Source: Verrucomicrobiota bacterium (GTDB lineage Bacteria; Verrucomicrobiota; Verrucomicrobiia; Verrucomicrobiales; DEV007). From it: 64,000 nucleotides of DNA. Shown here piece by piece: positions 27,838 to 37,838 of this stretch. The stretch covers positions 1 through 64,000 of the forward strand of contig CAUJIH010000106.1 in NCBI GenBank assembly GCA_963205275.1. Reading direction: 5' to 3'. Position 1 is the first letter of the stretch; each line of letters begins with the position of its first letter. Below the pieces are notes generated by a model, which saw only the letters and a list, made by a program, of their open reading frames with translations, had not been told where the DNA came from and did no database searches. The translations under genes were made by a program, and so were the position numbers.

Positions 27838-29622
27838 TCACATCCCATCCGATTTTGGATTCTCCGCCAGAAGTGAGCTAATGAACGGGAAGAGCTGCTT
27901 CTTGCGACTCACGATTCCTTTCAGCGTGAATAGATGAGAGTCACGCTTCGGATAGCCAATTTTTTGTCGAATTTGCGCCGGCGCTTCGATGAGCAATAAA
28001 CTGTCGTTCAGAGTGATGTCTGTAATCATCAGACAGGCTAGATCGAGTCCGTGCTTCTCGACGAGCGCCTGCAACTCTCGCTGGAGGTCTTCGCGAACGG
28101 GCCAGAACGTATCAAATCCGATTTCCTCTACTTGGGAAATGCTCACGCGATACCCACTTTCCTCAAATTCCTTGCGGTCGGATCGGACGGCTTCTTCGAA
28201 ATTTCCACCTCGTAACACGGATCCAGCGGAGAAGAAGTCTTCCTTGAAGCGGGCTACGTCGATTTCGGCGATCTGACTGGCCCATTCCAGAACAGCCCTG
28301 TCCTCGTCAGTGGTGGTCGGCGATGTTAGATTGAGCGTATCGGAAATAATCCCGGCGCAGATGCAGACAGCGATCCCGCGAGAGGGTTCGAGATTGTGCC
28401 CTCGGAATGCACTACCGACGATGGTGCAGGTGGAGCCGACGGTTTTGTTAATGAACTGCACAGGTTCCTTGGTAACGAGATTGCCGCTCAGACGGTGGTG
28501 GTCGAGTACTTCGATGATCTCAGCCTCCTCGGCACCGGCGACGGCCTGAGAGAATTCGTTGTGATCAACCAAAATCAGGCGCGGCCTCTCGGGGTTCACT
28601 AGGTCGGTACGTGAGAGAACGCCGACGAGACGATTGGTCTCGGGATCACAAAGCGGAAAAAGCACCTGTTCACGATCAGATTTCAGGCGTTCGCGCACGG
28701 CTTGCAGCTTCGTCTCAGGGGCAAAGGATACGAACTCCCGGGAGATGGCGCTCTGAATGGAGCGAGCACCGCGAATCAGTTGTGTACAGGAGGCGGTATC
28801 GCGCTTAGTGAGTAGAATGGCCGTGCCCTTGTTCTTCGCCGCATGAATGATCGCCTCCGAAGGTCGAAATCCGCTGGTGATCACGAGGCATTTCACACCC
28901 GCCTCGGCAGCATGGAGCTGGACGCCGACGCGGTCTCCCGTGATGATGATGAGCTGCTCCTCCAGCAAAGCGTGGATTCTGTCTTGCATGACAGGCTCGG
29001 ACGATCCGGCGACCATCATGAGGAAAGCCTGCTCGACGGAAGGCGTATCCCCCATCGAGATGACCTCGGCGTCGAGCGTTTGAGCGATCTTGTCGATCGA
29101 GGCAGTCACCTGACGAGCATATTTAGCGGGAACCGTAGGGTCCGAACCGATGGGAATCAAGAGTTCGAGCAAGTCTTGCAAAGCCAACATCCCGATGAGA
29201 ATCCCATCCTCACCGACTACGGGCATGCTCCGATGATGATGATCGGCCATCTTGCGATAGGCCTCGATCACTGAGTCAGATGGGAGTGCCGTGTTCACCT
29301 GCTGCCGAGCGATATCGATGGCCTTGGGCTGAATATCGCTGATCAGAGTGGGACGGGCGATCCCAGCGGTTTGGAGTACCCATTCCGTCCGGGCATTGGG
29401 TGGCCCACAGCAGGCAGCGACAGCTGTGGGAATGCGAGTCTGCCGGAGCAGGTCGGCATAGGCCAGTGCGGAGCAAATCGCGTCAGTGTCAGGGTTTTTA
29501 TGCCCCATCACCCACGTCGGGCGTTGGATAAAGGAGGAAGTGGCGGCGTCGGTCACAGGCGAATGATCCACTATCTCGGGCGGGATTCGACTAAAATTTG
29601 CAGCAATAAAAGGAATTCGCAC
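27838..29622 (-). CDS. Manganese-dependent (family II, DHH) inorganic pyrophosphatase with CBS and DRTGG domains
   Basis: VMGHKNPDTDAICSALAYADLL; LVDHNE; IEVLDHHRLSGN; CBS-like HHRSMPVVGEDGILIGMLALQDLLE; DRTGG-like IITGDRVGVQLHAAEAGVKCLVITSGFRPSEAI. Confidence 0.9.
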   Translation of the reverse strand: MRIPFIAANFSRIPPEIVDHSPVTDAATSSFIQRPTWVMGHKNPDTDAICSALAYADLLRQTRIPTAVAACCGPPNARTEWVLQTAGIARPTLISDIQPKAIDIARQQVNTALPSDSVIEAYRKMADHHHRSMPVVGEDGILIGMLALQDLLELLIPIGSDPTVPAKYARQVTASIDKIAQTLDAEVISMGDTPSVEQAFLMMVAGSSEPVMQDRIHALLEEQLIIITGDRVGVQLHAAEAGVKCLVITSGFRPSEAIIHAAKNKGTAILLTKRDTASCTQLIRGARSIQSAISREFVSFAPETKLQAVRERLKSDREQVLFPLCDPETNRLVGVLSRTDLVNPERPRLILVDHNEFSQAVAGAEEAEIIEVLDHHRLSGNLVTKEPVQFINKTVGSTCTIVGSAFRGHNLEPSRGIAVCICAGIISDTLNLTSPTTTDEDRAVLEWASQIAEIDVARFKEDFFSAGSVLRGGNFEEAVRSDRKEFEESGYRVSISQVEEIGFDTFWPVREDLQRELQALVEKHGLDLACLMITDITLNDSLLLIEAPAQIRQKIGYPKRDSHLFTLKGIVSRKKQLFPFISSLLAENPKSDGM

Positions 29623-29834
29623 AGAAAATACTTATCGGATTCCCCTTAATCGAGAGATGATGAGAATCGGAAATGCTTGCTTCGCCTCGTCTAAACTCGT
29701 ATTACAATTGGTGATTGCGAATGGATTCCCTAAATGTCAGACCTCGTTGGAGTGCCTGATTTTTGGTTGAATCCCCCAAGACTCCTTTCCACGAATCTTT
29801 GCCTACAGATTCCCGGAAGCTCCCACGCGCATCT

Positions 29835-32447
29835 ATGAGCCAAGACGTTTTCCCATCCTCTCTCTCGCGTCGCTACGCGATGTTCATCTCTTATCGTCAC
29901 GCCGATAACCTCGAAGCGGGCCGCAAGTGGGCGACGTGGCTACATGAGGCTGCCGAGAGCTATGAAGTCCCTGTCGATCTGATCGGGCGAACGAATCTCC
30001 GAGGCGAGTCGGTGCCCAGCACGCTCTACCCAGTCTTCCGAGATGAAGAAGAGCTCCCCGCCGACGCCGATCTGAGCACGAATATCGAACGAGCACTGGA
30101 AAACAGTGCTTTGCTAGTCGTGCTATGCTCGCCGCGATCTGCTCAGTCACACTTCGTGGCAGAGGAAATTCGGTATTTCAAAGAACTGGGAAAAGGTGGC
30201 CGGATTCTCGCTTTGATCATCGACGGGGAGCCCAATGCATCTGATGATCCTCAGAAATTAGCGCAATTCGGAGCGAATGCCGAGTGTTTCCCTGAACCTC
30301 TGCGCTTCGGCGTGCGCGATGCCGAGGGAAAGGTGGACTGGTCGAAGCGCACAGAGCCAATCGCCGCTGACTGCCGGCCAGGTGGCCAGCCCATTCAGGG
30401 ATGGACCACAGTAGCAGCCTACGAAGAGGATCTGGAGAAAAAGGGGCTGGAGAAAAAGGAGAGAGCCGATGCCGTGCACGAGTATCGAAATCGACTGGAA
30501 CTGGCAAAGCTAAAGGTGATCGCGGGCGCTCTGGGGGTCCCGTTAGGAGAGCTAACGCAGCGGGACAAGGCCCGCCAACTTGTCCGGGCAAAGAGGCGGA
30601 CGCGAATTCTCGGCACTCTGAGCCTAGCTTTCGCCCTGCTAGCTGTGGCAGTGGGCGTGCTCGGATGGATGGCCAGTGAGGCGAAAAAGCTCGCAGTGCA
30701 GGAAAAACTCCGGGTGATCACCACTCTGGCGAACTCCGACTTCCAAGAAGGTGGTAATCGCCTTCAGGATGCCGTCACAGCCCCGGCCGGAATGGCCTAC
30801 TTGGCACGGTCCGCCCGAGCGGGCGATGAACGCGCTGCCACGCAGATATGGGCACTGTACCAGCAGCAGCCATTCTGGATCCCAACAGCGAAAACCGATC
30901 CTCTGCCGATCGCAGAGCGACATCTCAAATCACTGGCTCCACCCAAGAATTTTCGAACAGTTGATCTTGACGGAAAAGCGGTCGCGCCCACCTGGTTTGC
31001 GAAAAGCGCTGACGGGAAGCGCTGTATAACCGTCGTCAGCAAAGGAGATGCCGGAGAAGGACCGATCACTTTTCGCTTTTGGACACTGTACGGAAACCCC
31101 ATCGGAGAGTGGCAAAAACTTGATTACCAAGGCGATAATTATCTTTACGGAATCGCCGGAGCTGTTTTGTCTGAGGATGGTCGATTCGCCGCGATCATCG
31201 GGCAACCTTGGCGAGATTCTCAGTACATTGAACTGTGGGATGTGGAGAAAGGCAGGCGAATCGAAGGCATAGACGCTCCGAAGGCGGATGGTTCCATGCC
31301 GAATTACCAGGGAGGAACTTTCGTTGACCTGTGGTTCACATCGTGGAAGGCAGGAACGCCAGGACCACTATTTGTTACTCTCAGCAACCGAGGAAACGCA
31401 GTGGTCTATCGCCTGATTGTAGACGGTGACGATGCCAGCCTGATCGAACTTGGCAGAAACTCACATCAACGAGCACTGGTTCAAGCAGCCGTGGACGACG
31501 ATGCCGATCTGTTCGTCAGCGCGGCAGAGGATCAGTCCATCCGTGCCTGTCGGATCACTGACGGAGCATCTGTAGGCTGGCCTCTCACAGTGGATGGAAC
31601 CGTGACAGCTTTGAAAATTAATGGAGCTGAGGGCATCACCGCTCGTCTCACAGGAGGCAAAAGCACTGGCTGGGCACTGCTGAAACCGACCCAATTACCC
31701 CTCCCGGCACAAGCACGGCTCACCTTCACGCAGGATAAAGCATTACAGAAGCAGTGGGGAGATGAGAAAGAAGGGGATGAGATCACCGGAGACACCCGGG
31801 GGAAAGAAAAACTCCGCATTGTAAATGAGAAAATCGTCGAACTCTCAGCCGCCGATGGAAAATCCCTCTGGAAGCACTCTTTTCCCTCTGCGATGCGGTA
31901 TGCTCGCTTTTTTGATAAGAAAAAAATCGTGGTGCAATCCACCGACTTCATTACCGAAGTGTGGGATGTGAAGAGCAATGCACCTGTGTATCCTCGCATC
32001 GACGAAACCAGACTGTTTACTGAGTCTTACCGTTCCGATACGGTTTTGCTCTCGTCTCTGTCACCGAGCGGGAAGTTCATGCTGACGCGGAGTTTCTTCT
32101 GGAACGCACCTAATGTCGCCATCCACAACTTTACCGTCTGGGATACTACGACAGCGAAGCCAGTCATCACCCCGATTCAAATCGTGAATTCTGGATTTGA
32201 GGACGCTCCACTCCCAAACCACGCGGAATTTTCCTCGGATGGGGCCTTCCTCTTCCTAGGTCTCTCGGAGGGAACTAAAGATAAAGTTCTGCTCGGTATC
32301 CAATTGGAACCGCCTTCAGAAGTTCTTCCCATAATGCCTAGTCTAGCGGAGGCACTCGGAGGATTCACCTTGAAAAGTGACGGCAGCCTAGAAGCGGTGA
32401 AATCGAATCGGAAAGCCGTGATCGAAGCTGTAAAGTCTCATCATTGA
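29835..32447 (+). CDS. TIR-domain protein with TM helix and propeller/WD40-like C-terminal region
   Basis: ORF 29763 (TTG) ..32447; ATG at 29835; TIR: YAMFISYRHADNLEAGRKWATWLHEAAESYEVPVDLIG, YPVFRDEEELPADADLSTNIERALENSALLVVLCSPRSAQSHFVAEEIRYFKELG; TM ILGTLSLAFALLAVAVGVLGWMA; repeats such as LYGIAGAVLSEDGRFAAIIGQPWRDSQYIELWDVEKG. Confidence 0.88.
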   Translation: MSQDVFPSSLSRRYAMFISYRHADNLEAGRKWATWLHEAAESYEVPVDLIGRTNLRGESVPSTLYPVFRDEEELPADADLSTNIERALENSALLVVLCSPRSAQSHFVAEEIRYFKELGKGGRILALIIDGEPNASDDPQKLAQFGANAECFPEPLRFGVRDAEGKVDWSKRTEPIAADCRPGGQPIQGWTTVAAYEEDLEKKGLEKKERADAVHEYRNRLELAKLKVIAGALGVPLGELTQRDKARQLVRAKRRTRILGTLSLAFALLAVAVGVLGWMASEAKKLAVQEKLRVITTLANSDFQEGGNRLQDAVTAPAGMAYLARSARAGDERAATQIWALYQQQPFWIPTAKTDPLPIAERHLKSLAPPKNFRTVDLDGKAVAPTWFAKSADGKRCITVVSKGDAGEGPITFRFWTLYGNPIGEWQKLDYQGDNYLYGIAGAVLSEDGRFAAIIGQPWRDSQYIELWDVEKGRRIEGIDAPKADGSMPNYQGGTFVDLWFTSWKAGTPGPLFVTLSNRGNAVVYRLIVDGDDASLIELGRNSHQRALVQAAVDDDADLFVSAAEDQSIRACRITDGASVGWPLTVDGTVTALKINGAEGITARLTGGKSTGWALLKPTQLPLPAQARLTFTQDKALQKQWGDEKEGDEITGDTRGKEKLRIVNEKIVELSAADGKSLWKHSFPSAMRYARFFDKKKIVVQSTDFITEVWDVKSNAPVYPRIDETRLFTESYRSDTVLLSSLSPSGKFMLTRSFFWNAPNVAIHNFTVWDTTTAKPVITPIQIVNSGFEDAPLPNHAEFSSDGAFLFLGLSEGTKDKVLLGIQLEPPSEVLPIMPSLAEALGGFTLKSDGSLEAVKSNRKAVIEAVKSHH

Positions 32448-33067
32448 TGGAGCGATTTCTCTATCAGTGGGATGGCTGGAACGAGGAGATTTTTCTTCGC
32501 ATCAATTCTCTACGGGTTCCGTGGATCGACGAGTCCTCGCGCTGGGCGACGAGACTCGGAGACGGAGAGAATTGTGCGTGGATCATCTTCCTGCTCCTGC
32601 TTCTTCTCCTGCTGCGTCGGTGGAGTAATGGCGAAGGCTGGGGACGGATTCTGCCCTCGAACTCGTCTCTGATTCGATGCCTCAGCGTTTGCGTCATCGG
32701 CGCTCTGATCACTCTGATTCTTGTAAAAGGACTGAAGCCGATATTCCATATGCCGCGCCCCACGGAAGCATTATCGCATCATCCGGTACATCGGATCGGT
32801 GGCCCTTTTTTCGGATTCAGTTTCCCCAGCGGCCACGCGACCTTTTCTATGCTGCTGGCCTGGGTATTTTGGCGAGACTTTCGAGCCTTTGGACGAATGG
32901 TGCTGGTTGCTTGGGTACTCTGGATCGGTTTTTCCCGAGTCCATGCGGGTGCTCATTTTCCGGTCGATATCGTCGGAGGCTGGATCGCAGGAAGCCTCGC
33001 TGGTCTGCTGGCGTGGGAAATCGTGAATCTATCGCATCGTTCTCAGCGAACGATGCTCGTGAAGTAA
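32444..33067 (+). CDS. PAP2-family membrane phosphatase
   Basis: KGLKPIFHMPRPTEA, FPSGHATFS, SRVHAGAHFPVDIVGG triad motifs; TM helices; ATGA overlap with TIR gene. Confidence 0.93.
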   Translation: MMERFLYQWDGWNEEIFLRINSLRVPWIDESSRWATRLGDGENCAWIIFLLLLLLLLRRWSNGEGWGRILPSNSSLIRCLSVCVIGALITLILVKGLKPIFHMPRPTEALSHHPVHRIGGPFFGFSFPSGHATFSMLLAWVFWRDFRAFGRMVLVAWVLWIGFSRVHAGAHFPVDIVGGWIAGSLAGLLAWEIVNLSHRSQRTMLVK

Positions 33068-33636
33068 TCGGGTTCATTTCCGGGCTTCCACTTAATATTG
33101 CAACCAGAACTGGGATACCATGGTTCGGGTGTCGCACGTCCCGCGAGTAGGTCGTCGATCGCTTGATCGAGGTCCTTTCCGCTCGGAATACCGCGACCGG
33201 GCCGACTGGTGTCGAACTGCCCCGCGTAGCAGAGTCGCAACGTAGAGTCGAATAAGTAGAAATCCGGCGTGCAGGCCGCCGAGTATGCCAGCGCAACCTC
33301 CTGTGTTGCATCAAAAAGATAGGGAAAATCCCAGGCATTCTCCTGGGCAAACTCGATCATTTTCTCCGGAGCATCCGCAGGATATCGCTCAGCATCATTC
33401 GAGCAAATCGCTGCCGTAGCGATCCCCTCTTCCGCGATTCGCTTCGTGAAGCGGCCAAGAAATGCGGCAAGATGGATCACGTAGGGACAGTGATTGCAGG
33501 CGAAAAAAATGAGAAGACCTCGTCGATCCGCGGCCAAGGAAGCCGGAGAATGGATCGCACCGGAGGAATCGGAAAGAGAAAATGCGGGAGCTTGCGCTCC
33601 GGGAGTCAGTCGAAATGTGGAAGGAACTTCAGCCAT
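33043..33636 (-). CDS. Thioredoxin-like/redoxin (AhpC/TSA) protein
   Basis: GAQAPAFSLSDSSGAIHS...GLLIFFACNHCPYVIHLAAFLGRF; CxxC-type CNHC. Confidence 0.88.
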   Translation of the reverse strand: MAEVPSTFRLTPGAQAPAFSLSDSSGAIHSPASLAADRRGLLIFFACNHCPYVIHLAAFLGRFTKRIAEEGIATAAICSNDAERYPADAPEKMIEFAQENAWDFPYLFDATQEVALAYSAACTPDFYLFDSTLRLCYAGQFDTSRPGRGIPSGKDLDQAIDDLLAGRATPEPWYPSSGCNIKWKPGNEPDYFTSIVR

Positions 33637-33753
33637 GAGAGAGAATTAAAGGAATTCAAAAGGAATTCATTAGAGCAGGGTTGACATTCTATCGGAAATC
33701 ACCGACCTGTCCCGTCCAATTTTTTAATCGCAAACGAAGAAAAGGTCCAAGTC

Positions 33754-34248
33754 ATGGCAACAGTTGAAGTTATTCTGAAAGAAAAGATCGAGGGTCTCGG
33801 AGCCGAGGCCGATGTCGTGAAGGTGAAGCGTGGCTTCGCACGGAACTTTCTGCTTCCTCAGGACCGTGCCTACGAAGCAACGAAGTCGAATCTCCGCCAT
33901 GTGAAGGCGCTAAAGGAAACGCGTGCAAAGCGCGAAGCGCAGGAGCTAGCGGACGCCGAGAACACGGCGACTAAACTAAGGAAGCTACGCCTGTCTCTGC
34001 CACTGTCTCTCGGACAGGGTGGAAAAGCCTTTGGATCAGTGACGACTTCGGACATCGCTGCCCTGATCGCCGAGAAGAGTCGCCTGACAATTGATCGCCA
34101 CCAGTTGCTTCTCGAAGCTCCGATCAAGACTCTGGGGTCTTTCGAGATTCCTGTGAAGCTGCATCCGGCAGTCAACGCATCCGTGACGGTACGTGTCGTC
34201 GCAGCAGAGACCCCGGAAGAAGGCGAAGCGGAGTCTTCTGAGAGCTGA
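33754..34248 (+). CDS. rplI: 50S ribosomal protein L9
   Basis: MATVEVILKEKIEGLGAEADVVKVKRGFARNFLLPQDRAYEAT. Confidence 0.96.
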   Translation: MATVEVILKEKIEGLGAEADVVKVKRGFARNFLLPQDRAYEATKSNLRHVKALKETRAKREAQELADAENTATKLRKLRLSLPLSLGQGGKAFGSVTTSDIAALIAEKSRLTIDRHQLLLEAPIKTLGSFEIPVKLHPAVNASVTVRVVAAETPEEGEAESSES

Positions 34249-34474
34249 TCCAGCTTTGATTCTGATCGGGATCGACTCTCTGTTTCAGAGTATGTCCAGT
34301 TCCGATTTCCATACGAGTTTCCTTCAAAAGTGAAGCTCGCTCCAGCACGTCAGTAGATTCCCTGAAATCTGCTGAACGGCCCCATAGTCGCGACCGATAG
34401 GTGACTTATTCAACTGTCGGTGACGAATCGCTATCACTTGCCTACCTTCTCCGTTTTCTCCAGTCAGTTATCTC

Positions 34475-35938
34475 ATGGCCAAACCAAAAGACAGTACTAG
34501 CAAAGGAGATTCGCTGAAAAGAGGCCCTAAGTCGACAGGAGCGAGCGGTGTATCCGCGGGAAATGCGACATCTCCTGTGGAGGATGTAACCCGGTCCATG
34601 CCGAGAAATGAGGATGCCGAGAGAGCAATCCTCTCCTGTATGCTGCAGGACCCCGCCAATACGATTCCTCGTGCGATCGAATCACTGAACTCCGGATTTT
34701 TCTACATCCCGGCCTATCGCACGATCTTCGAAGCGATGCTGCATTTATATAAAACGAATCAGCAAGGCAATTTCGACCTAGTAGTCCTGATCACAGAACT
34801 CGGGAATCGCGGACAGCTCGATGCCGTGGGAGGTCCGAAATCGCTCGCTGATCTACTCGACGACGTACCGACGACGGCTCTATTCGAGGAATATATCCGA
34901 TTTTTAAAAGAGAAGTTTATTCTTCGCCGGGTCATTCAAGATTGCACCGAATGCATCTCCGATGCCTATCTGCGGCCGGAAGACGTGGCTGGCTTCCTCG
35001 ACTCCGTCGAGAAAAGAATGCTGCAGATCCGAAATGAAACCGAGCGAACGAAGGGAATAGAGGATATCCGTACCCACGTCATGGCCGTGATCGATTCCGC
35101 TCAGAAGATGTATGGAGGCGAAGGCGGCAGTGGACTGAATACGGGCTTTGACGATCTGGATAAGATGACCACCGGTTTTCATGGGGGGGAAATGATCGTA
35201 ATCGCCGCACGTCCTTCGATGGGAAAGACCTCCTTCGTGATGAACATCGTAGAGAATCTGGCGGTCCCGAAGGATAAGCGTGTTCCGTGTGCTGTCTTCA
35301 GCCTAGAAATGACCGCGCAATCTCTGGTACAGCGACTGCTCTGCTCTCGGGCGAAGATCGACATGAACAAGCTGCGAAGCGGCTTTCTCTCGAAAACCGA
35401 TATGCACGCGATGATGAGAGTGGCTGGCGATCTGGCAGAGGCCTCAATCTTCATCGACGATACTCCCGGCCTCTCCATCAATGAACTCCAAGCGAAGGCG
35501 AGAAGGCTAAAGCAACAACATGACATCCAACTGATCGCGATTGATTACCTCCAGTTGTTGAGAGCGCCAGATGTCGGGAATCGGGATGGACGAGAAAAGG
35601 AAATCGCCGCGATTTCTGGTGGAATCAAGGGAATTGCTAAGGAGCTGAATATCCCTGTGGTGGTTTTGGCACAGTTGAACCGGAATCCAGATTCGCGAGG
35701 TGGCGGCAAGCCCCGCATGAGCGACCTGCGGGAATCGGGTTCAATTGAGCAGGACGCCGATCTGATCGGTCTATTAATCCGCGAAGAAATTTATGCTGAG
35801 GACGATAAGAAGGACGAACTCAAAGGCAAAGCAGAACTGATCATCGCGAAGCAGCGAAACGGTCCGACCGGCGAAGTTCCCCTGACATTCCATAAAGAAC
35901 TCATGCGTTTCGAGAGCCGGGCGCATCAGCAGGATTGA
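34475..35938 (+). CDS. dnaB: Replicative DNA helicase DnaB
   Basis: MPRNEDAERAILSCMLQDP; Walker A IAARPSMGKTSF; LIAIDYLQLL; LAQLNR, DLRESGSIEQDAD; no intein-like insertion. Confidence 0.97.
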   Translation: MAKPKDSTSKGDSLKRGPKSTGASGVSAGNATSPVEDVTRSMPRNEDAERAILSCMLQDPANTIPRAIESLNSGFFYIPAYRTIFEAMLHLYKTNQQGNFDLVVLITELGNRGQLDAVGGPKSLADLLDDVPTTALFEEYIRFLKEKFILRRVIQDCTECISDAYLRPEDVAGFLDSVEKRMLQIRNETERTKGIEDIRTHVMAVIDSAQKMYGGEGGSGLNTGFDDLDKMTTGFHGGEMIVIAARPSMGKTSFVMNIVENLAVPKDKRVPCAVFSLEMTAQSLVQRLLCSRAKIDMNKLRSGFLSKTDMHAMMRVAGDLAEASIFIDDTPGLSINELQAKARRLKQQHDIQLIAIDYLQLLRAPDVGNRDGREKEIAAISGGIKGIAKELNIPVVVLAQLNRNPDSRGGGKPRMSDLRESGSIEQDADLIGLLIREEIYAEDDKKDELKGKAELIIAKQRNGPTGEVPLTFHKELMRFESRAHQQD

Positions 35939-35962
35939 GGACAATGTGAATCTTCCCTCGAC

Positions 35963-36739
35963 TTACTCTACGATAAAGAAAGGGTTGCGAAGATTCTCTT
36001 TATTGTAACGAAGCTCTTCACCGGTTTCACAATCGACCACTCGCCGTCCAGCTTCATTCGCAACTGCATGGGCGGCGGCAGTGTCCCACTCCATCGTCGG
36101 TCCTAAACGTGGATAGACATCTGCGCTCCCATCAGCAACCAGACAGAACTTGAGCGAGCTCCCAGCAGACAAGTAAGTCACCTCTTTGCCCTCTGCCTCC
36201 AGAGCTGCAACGAATTCGCGCACCTCATCGCTCAGGTGAGATCGACTCGCCACTACAGTGACGCTGCGCTTTTTCGAATAGTGTTCCCCTCCCGTCATTC
36301 TGTCCACAGGACCACCCTCCACCGACTTCCAAGCTCCCTGCCCCTCAGCTGCCCAATAGAGTCGATCCCCTACCGGCTGAAATACCACTCCTAAAACCGG
36401 ACGCCCGAAACGCACCAGGGCAATATTCACTGTGAACTCACCATTTCTCTTCACGAATTCTTTCGTGCCATCGAGCGGGTCAACCACCCAGCACTCGGGC
36501 CAGTTGCGACGCACTTCATAGGGCAATGCCTGAATTTCCTCCGAGATGATCGGAATATCTGGAGTCAGCCCCTTCAGTCCCGCCACGATTACCGCATTCG
36601 ACTGGCGATCCGCCTCCGTCAATGGCGATGCGTCCCCTTTACTATCGACAGAAAACTCGGTTCCGTACACCTCCATCACCGCCGCTCCAGCGAGCCTAGC
36701 GATTTCCTTCACTTTTTCGATATCGATTCCGTCTGACAT
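35963..36739 (-). CDS. cysQ: 3'(2'),5'-bisphosphate nucleotidase (inositol monophosphatase family)
   Basis: SPLTEADRQSNAVIV, IISEE, WVVDPLDGTKEFVKRNGEFTVNIAL, EWDTAAAHAV. Confidence 0.93.
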   Translation of the reverse strand: MSDGIDIEKVKEIARLAGAAVMEVYGTEFSVDSKGDASPLTEADRQSNAVIVAGLKGLTPDIPIISEEIQALPYEVRRNWPECWVVDPLDGTKEFVKRNGEFTVNIALVRFGRPVLGVVFQPVGDRLYWAAEGQGAWKSVEGGPVDRMTGGEHYSKKRSVTVVASRSHLSDEVREFVAALEAEGKEVTYLSAGSSLKFCLVADGSADVYPRLGPTMEWDTAAAHAVANEAGRRVVDCETGEELRYNKENLRNPFFIVE

Positions 36740-36788
36740 ATTCTACTACCCAAGCCGAAAGCTCGGGGAAGTCAACCGATGCTACCCC

Positions 36789-37769
36789 TCAGACGCAGTC
36801 TTCCATCGCAAGGATGATTTTGCCAATATGCTCGGAACTTTCCATGTGACGATGCGCCACTGCTGCGTCTGCAAAAGGAAAGATCTGATCGATTACCGGA
36901 TGAAATAGCCCTCTGCTGATCATCGGCCACACTTGCGCTTCCACCTCCTTCGCCAGAGCGGCTTTGAATTCCGCACTGCGAGAGCGCAGGACGCAGCCCG
37001 AGACCGTCAGTGATCGCGAAATCAATGCCATCAGATCGATCTCTGCGCATCGTCCCTGAACAGCGTTGATCAGAACCAAGCGCCCGTCTGCTCGAAGAAG
37101 CGACAGATTCCGCGCGAGATAATTCCCGCCCACCATATCGAGAATCAGATCGCACTTTTCATCAGCGAAGGCCTCCGAAAAATCAACGTTCCGATAATTG
37201 ATCGCTCGACTTGCTCCTAGCTTCGAGCAGGCCTGGGCCTTCTTTTCACTTCCAGCGGTCGCCAGCACGTCACAGCCTACTGCCTTCGCCATCTGAATCG
37301 CTGTCGTTCCGATTCCACTCGAACCACCGTGTACGAGGATTCGCTCCCCTGACTGCAATTTCCCTCGCTGAAAGACGTTCAGCCAGACGGTGAAGACAGC
37401 TTCAGGCAAGGCGGACGCTTGGCAAAAATCAAATCCTTCGGGTATCGGTAGGCAGTGCCCCTCGTCCACAGTGACGAACTCAGCATAGCCGCCACCAGCC
37501 ACGAGAGCACACACGCGGTCGCCCGGCTTCCATCGACTCACCTGTGATCCACAGATATCGATGATTCCGGCGACTTCCAACCCCGGCACATCCGCCACGA
37601 CTCCCGCCGGAGCCGGATAGCGCCCCTCTCTCTGAAGAAGATCGGCACGATTCAGCCCCGCCGCCTTTACAGAGATTCGTACTTCATTTGAAGCCGGAAC
37701 CGGCTCAATTTGTTCTGTAGCCACGAGGACAGATGCGTCACCTGGCTGGGAAATTACGATTACTTTCAT
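36789..37769 (-). CDS. NAD(P)H quinone oxidoreductase / zinc-type alcohol dehydrogenase-like (MDR family)
   Basis: GLNRADLLQREGRYPAPAGVVADVPGLEVAGII; ILVHGGSSGIGTTAIQMAKAVG. Confidence 0.92.
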   Translation of the reverse strand: MKVIVISQPGDASVLVATEQIEPVPASNEVRISVKAAGLNRADLLQREGRYPAPAGVVADVPGLEVAGIIDICGSQVSRWKPGDRVCALVAGGGYAEFVTVDEGHCLPIPEGFDFCQASALPEAVFTVWLNVFQRGKLQSGERILVHGGSSGIGTTAIQMAKAVGCDVLATAGSEKKAQACSKLGASRAINYRNVDFSEAFADEKCDLILDMVGGNYLARNLSLLRADGRLVLINAVQGRCAEIDLMALISRSLTVSGCVLRSRSAEFKAALAKEVEAQVWPMISRGLFHPVIDQIFPFADAAVAHRHMESSEHIGKIILAMEDCV

Positions 37770-37838
37770 CTTTTCATTCGGGCGAAATCTTCACTTGGCA
37801 GGGAACCGACTTCCCAATTTCTCCCCTCCCCTATTTCT

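Noticed and set aside
34475-35938. Possible intein in DnaB
   Set aside because: The DnaB reading frame is of ordinary length (487 aa) with contiguous Walker A and downstream motifs; no insertion.
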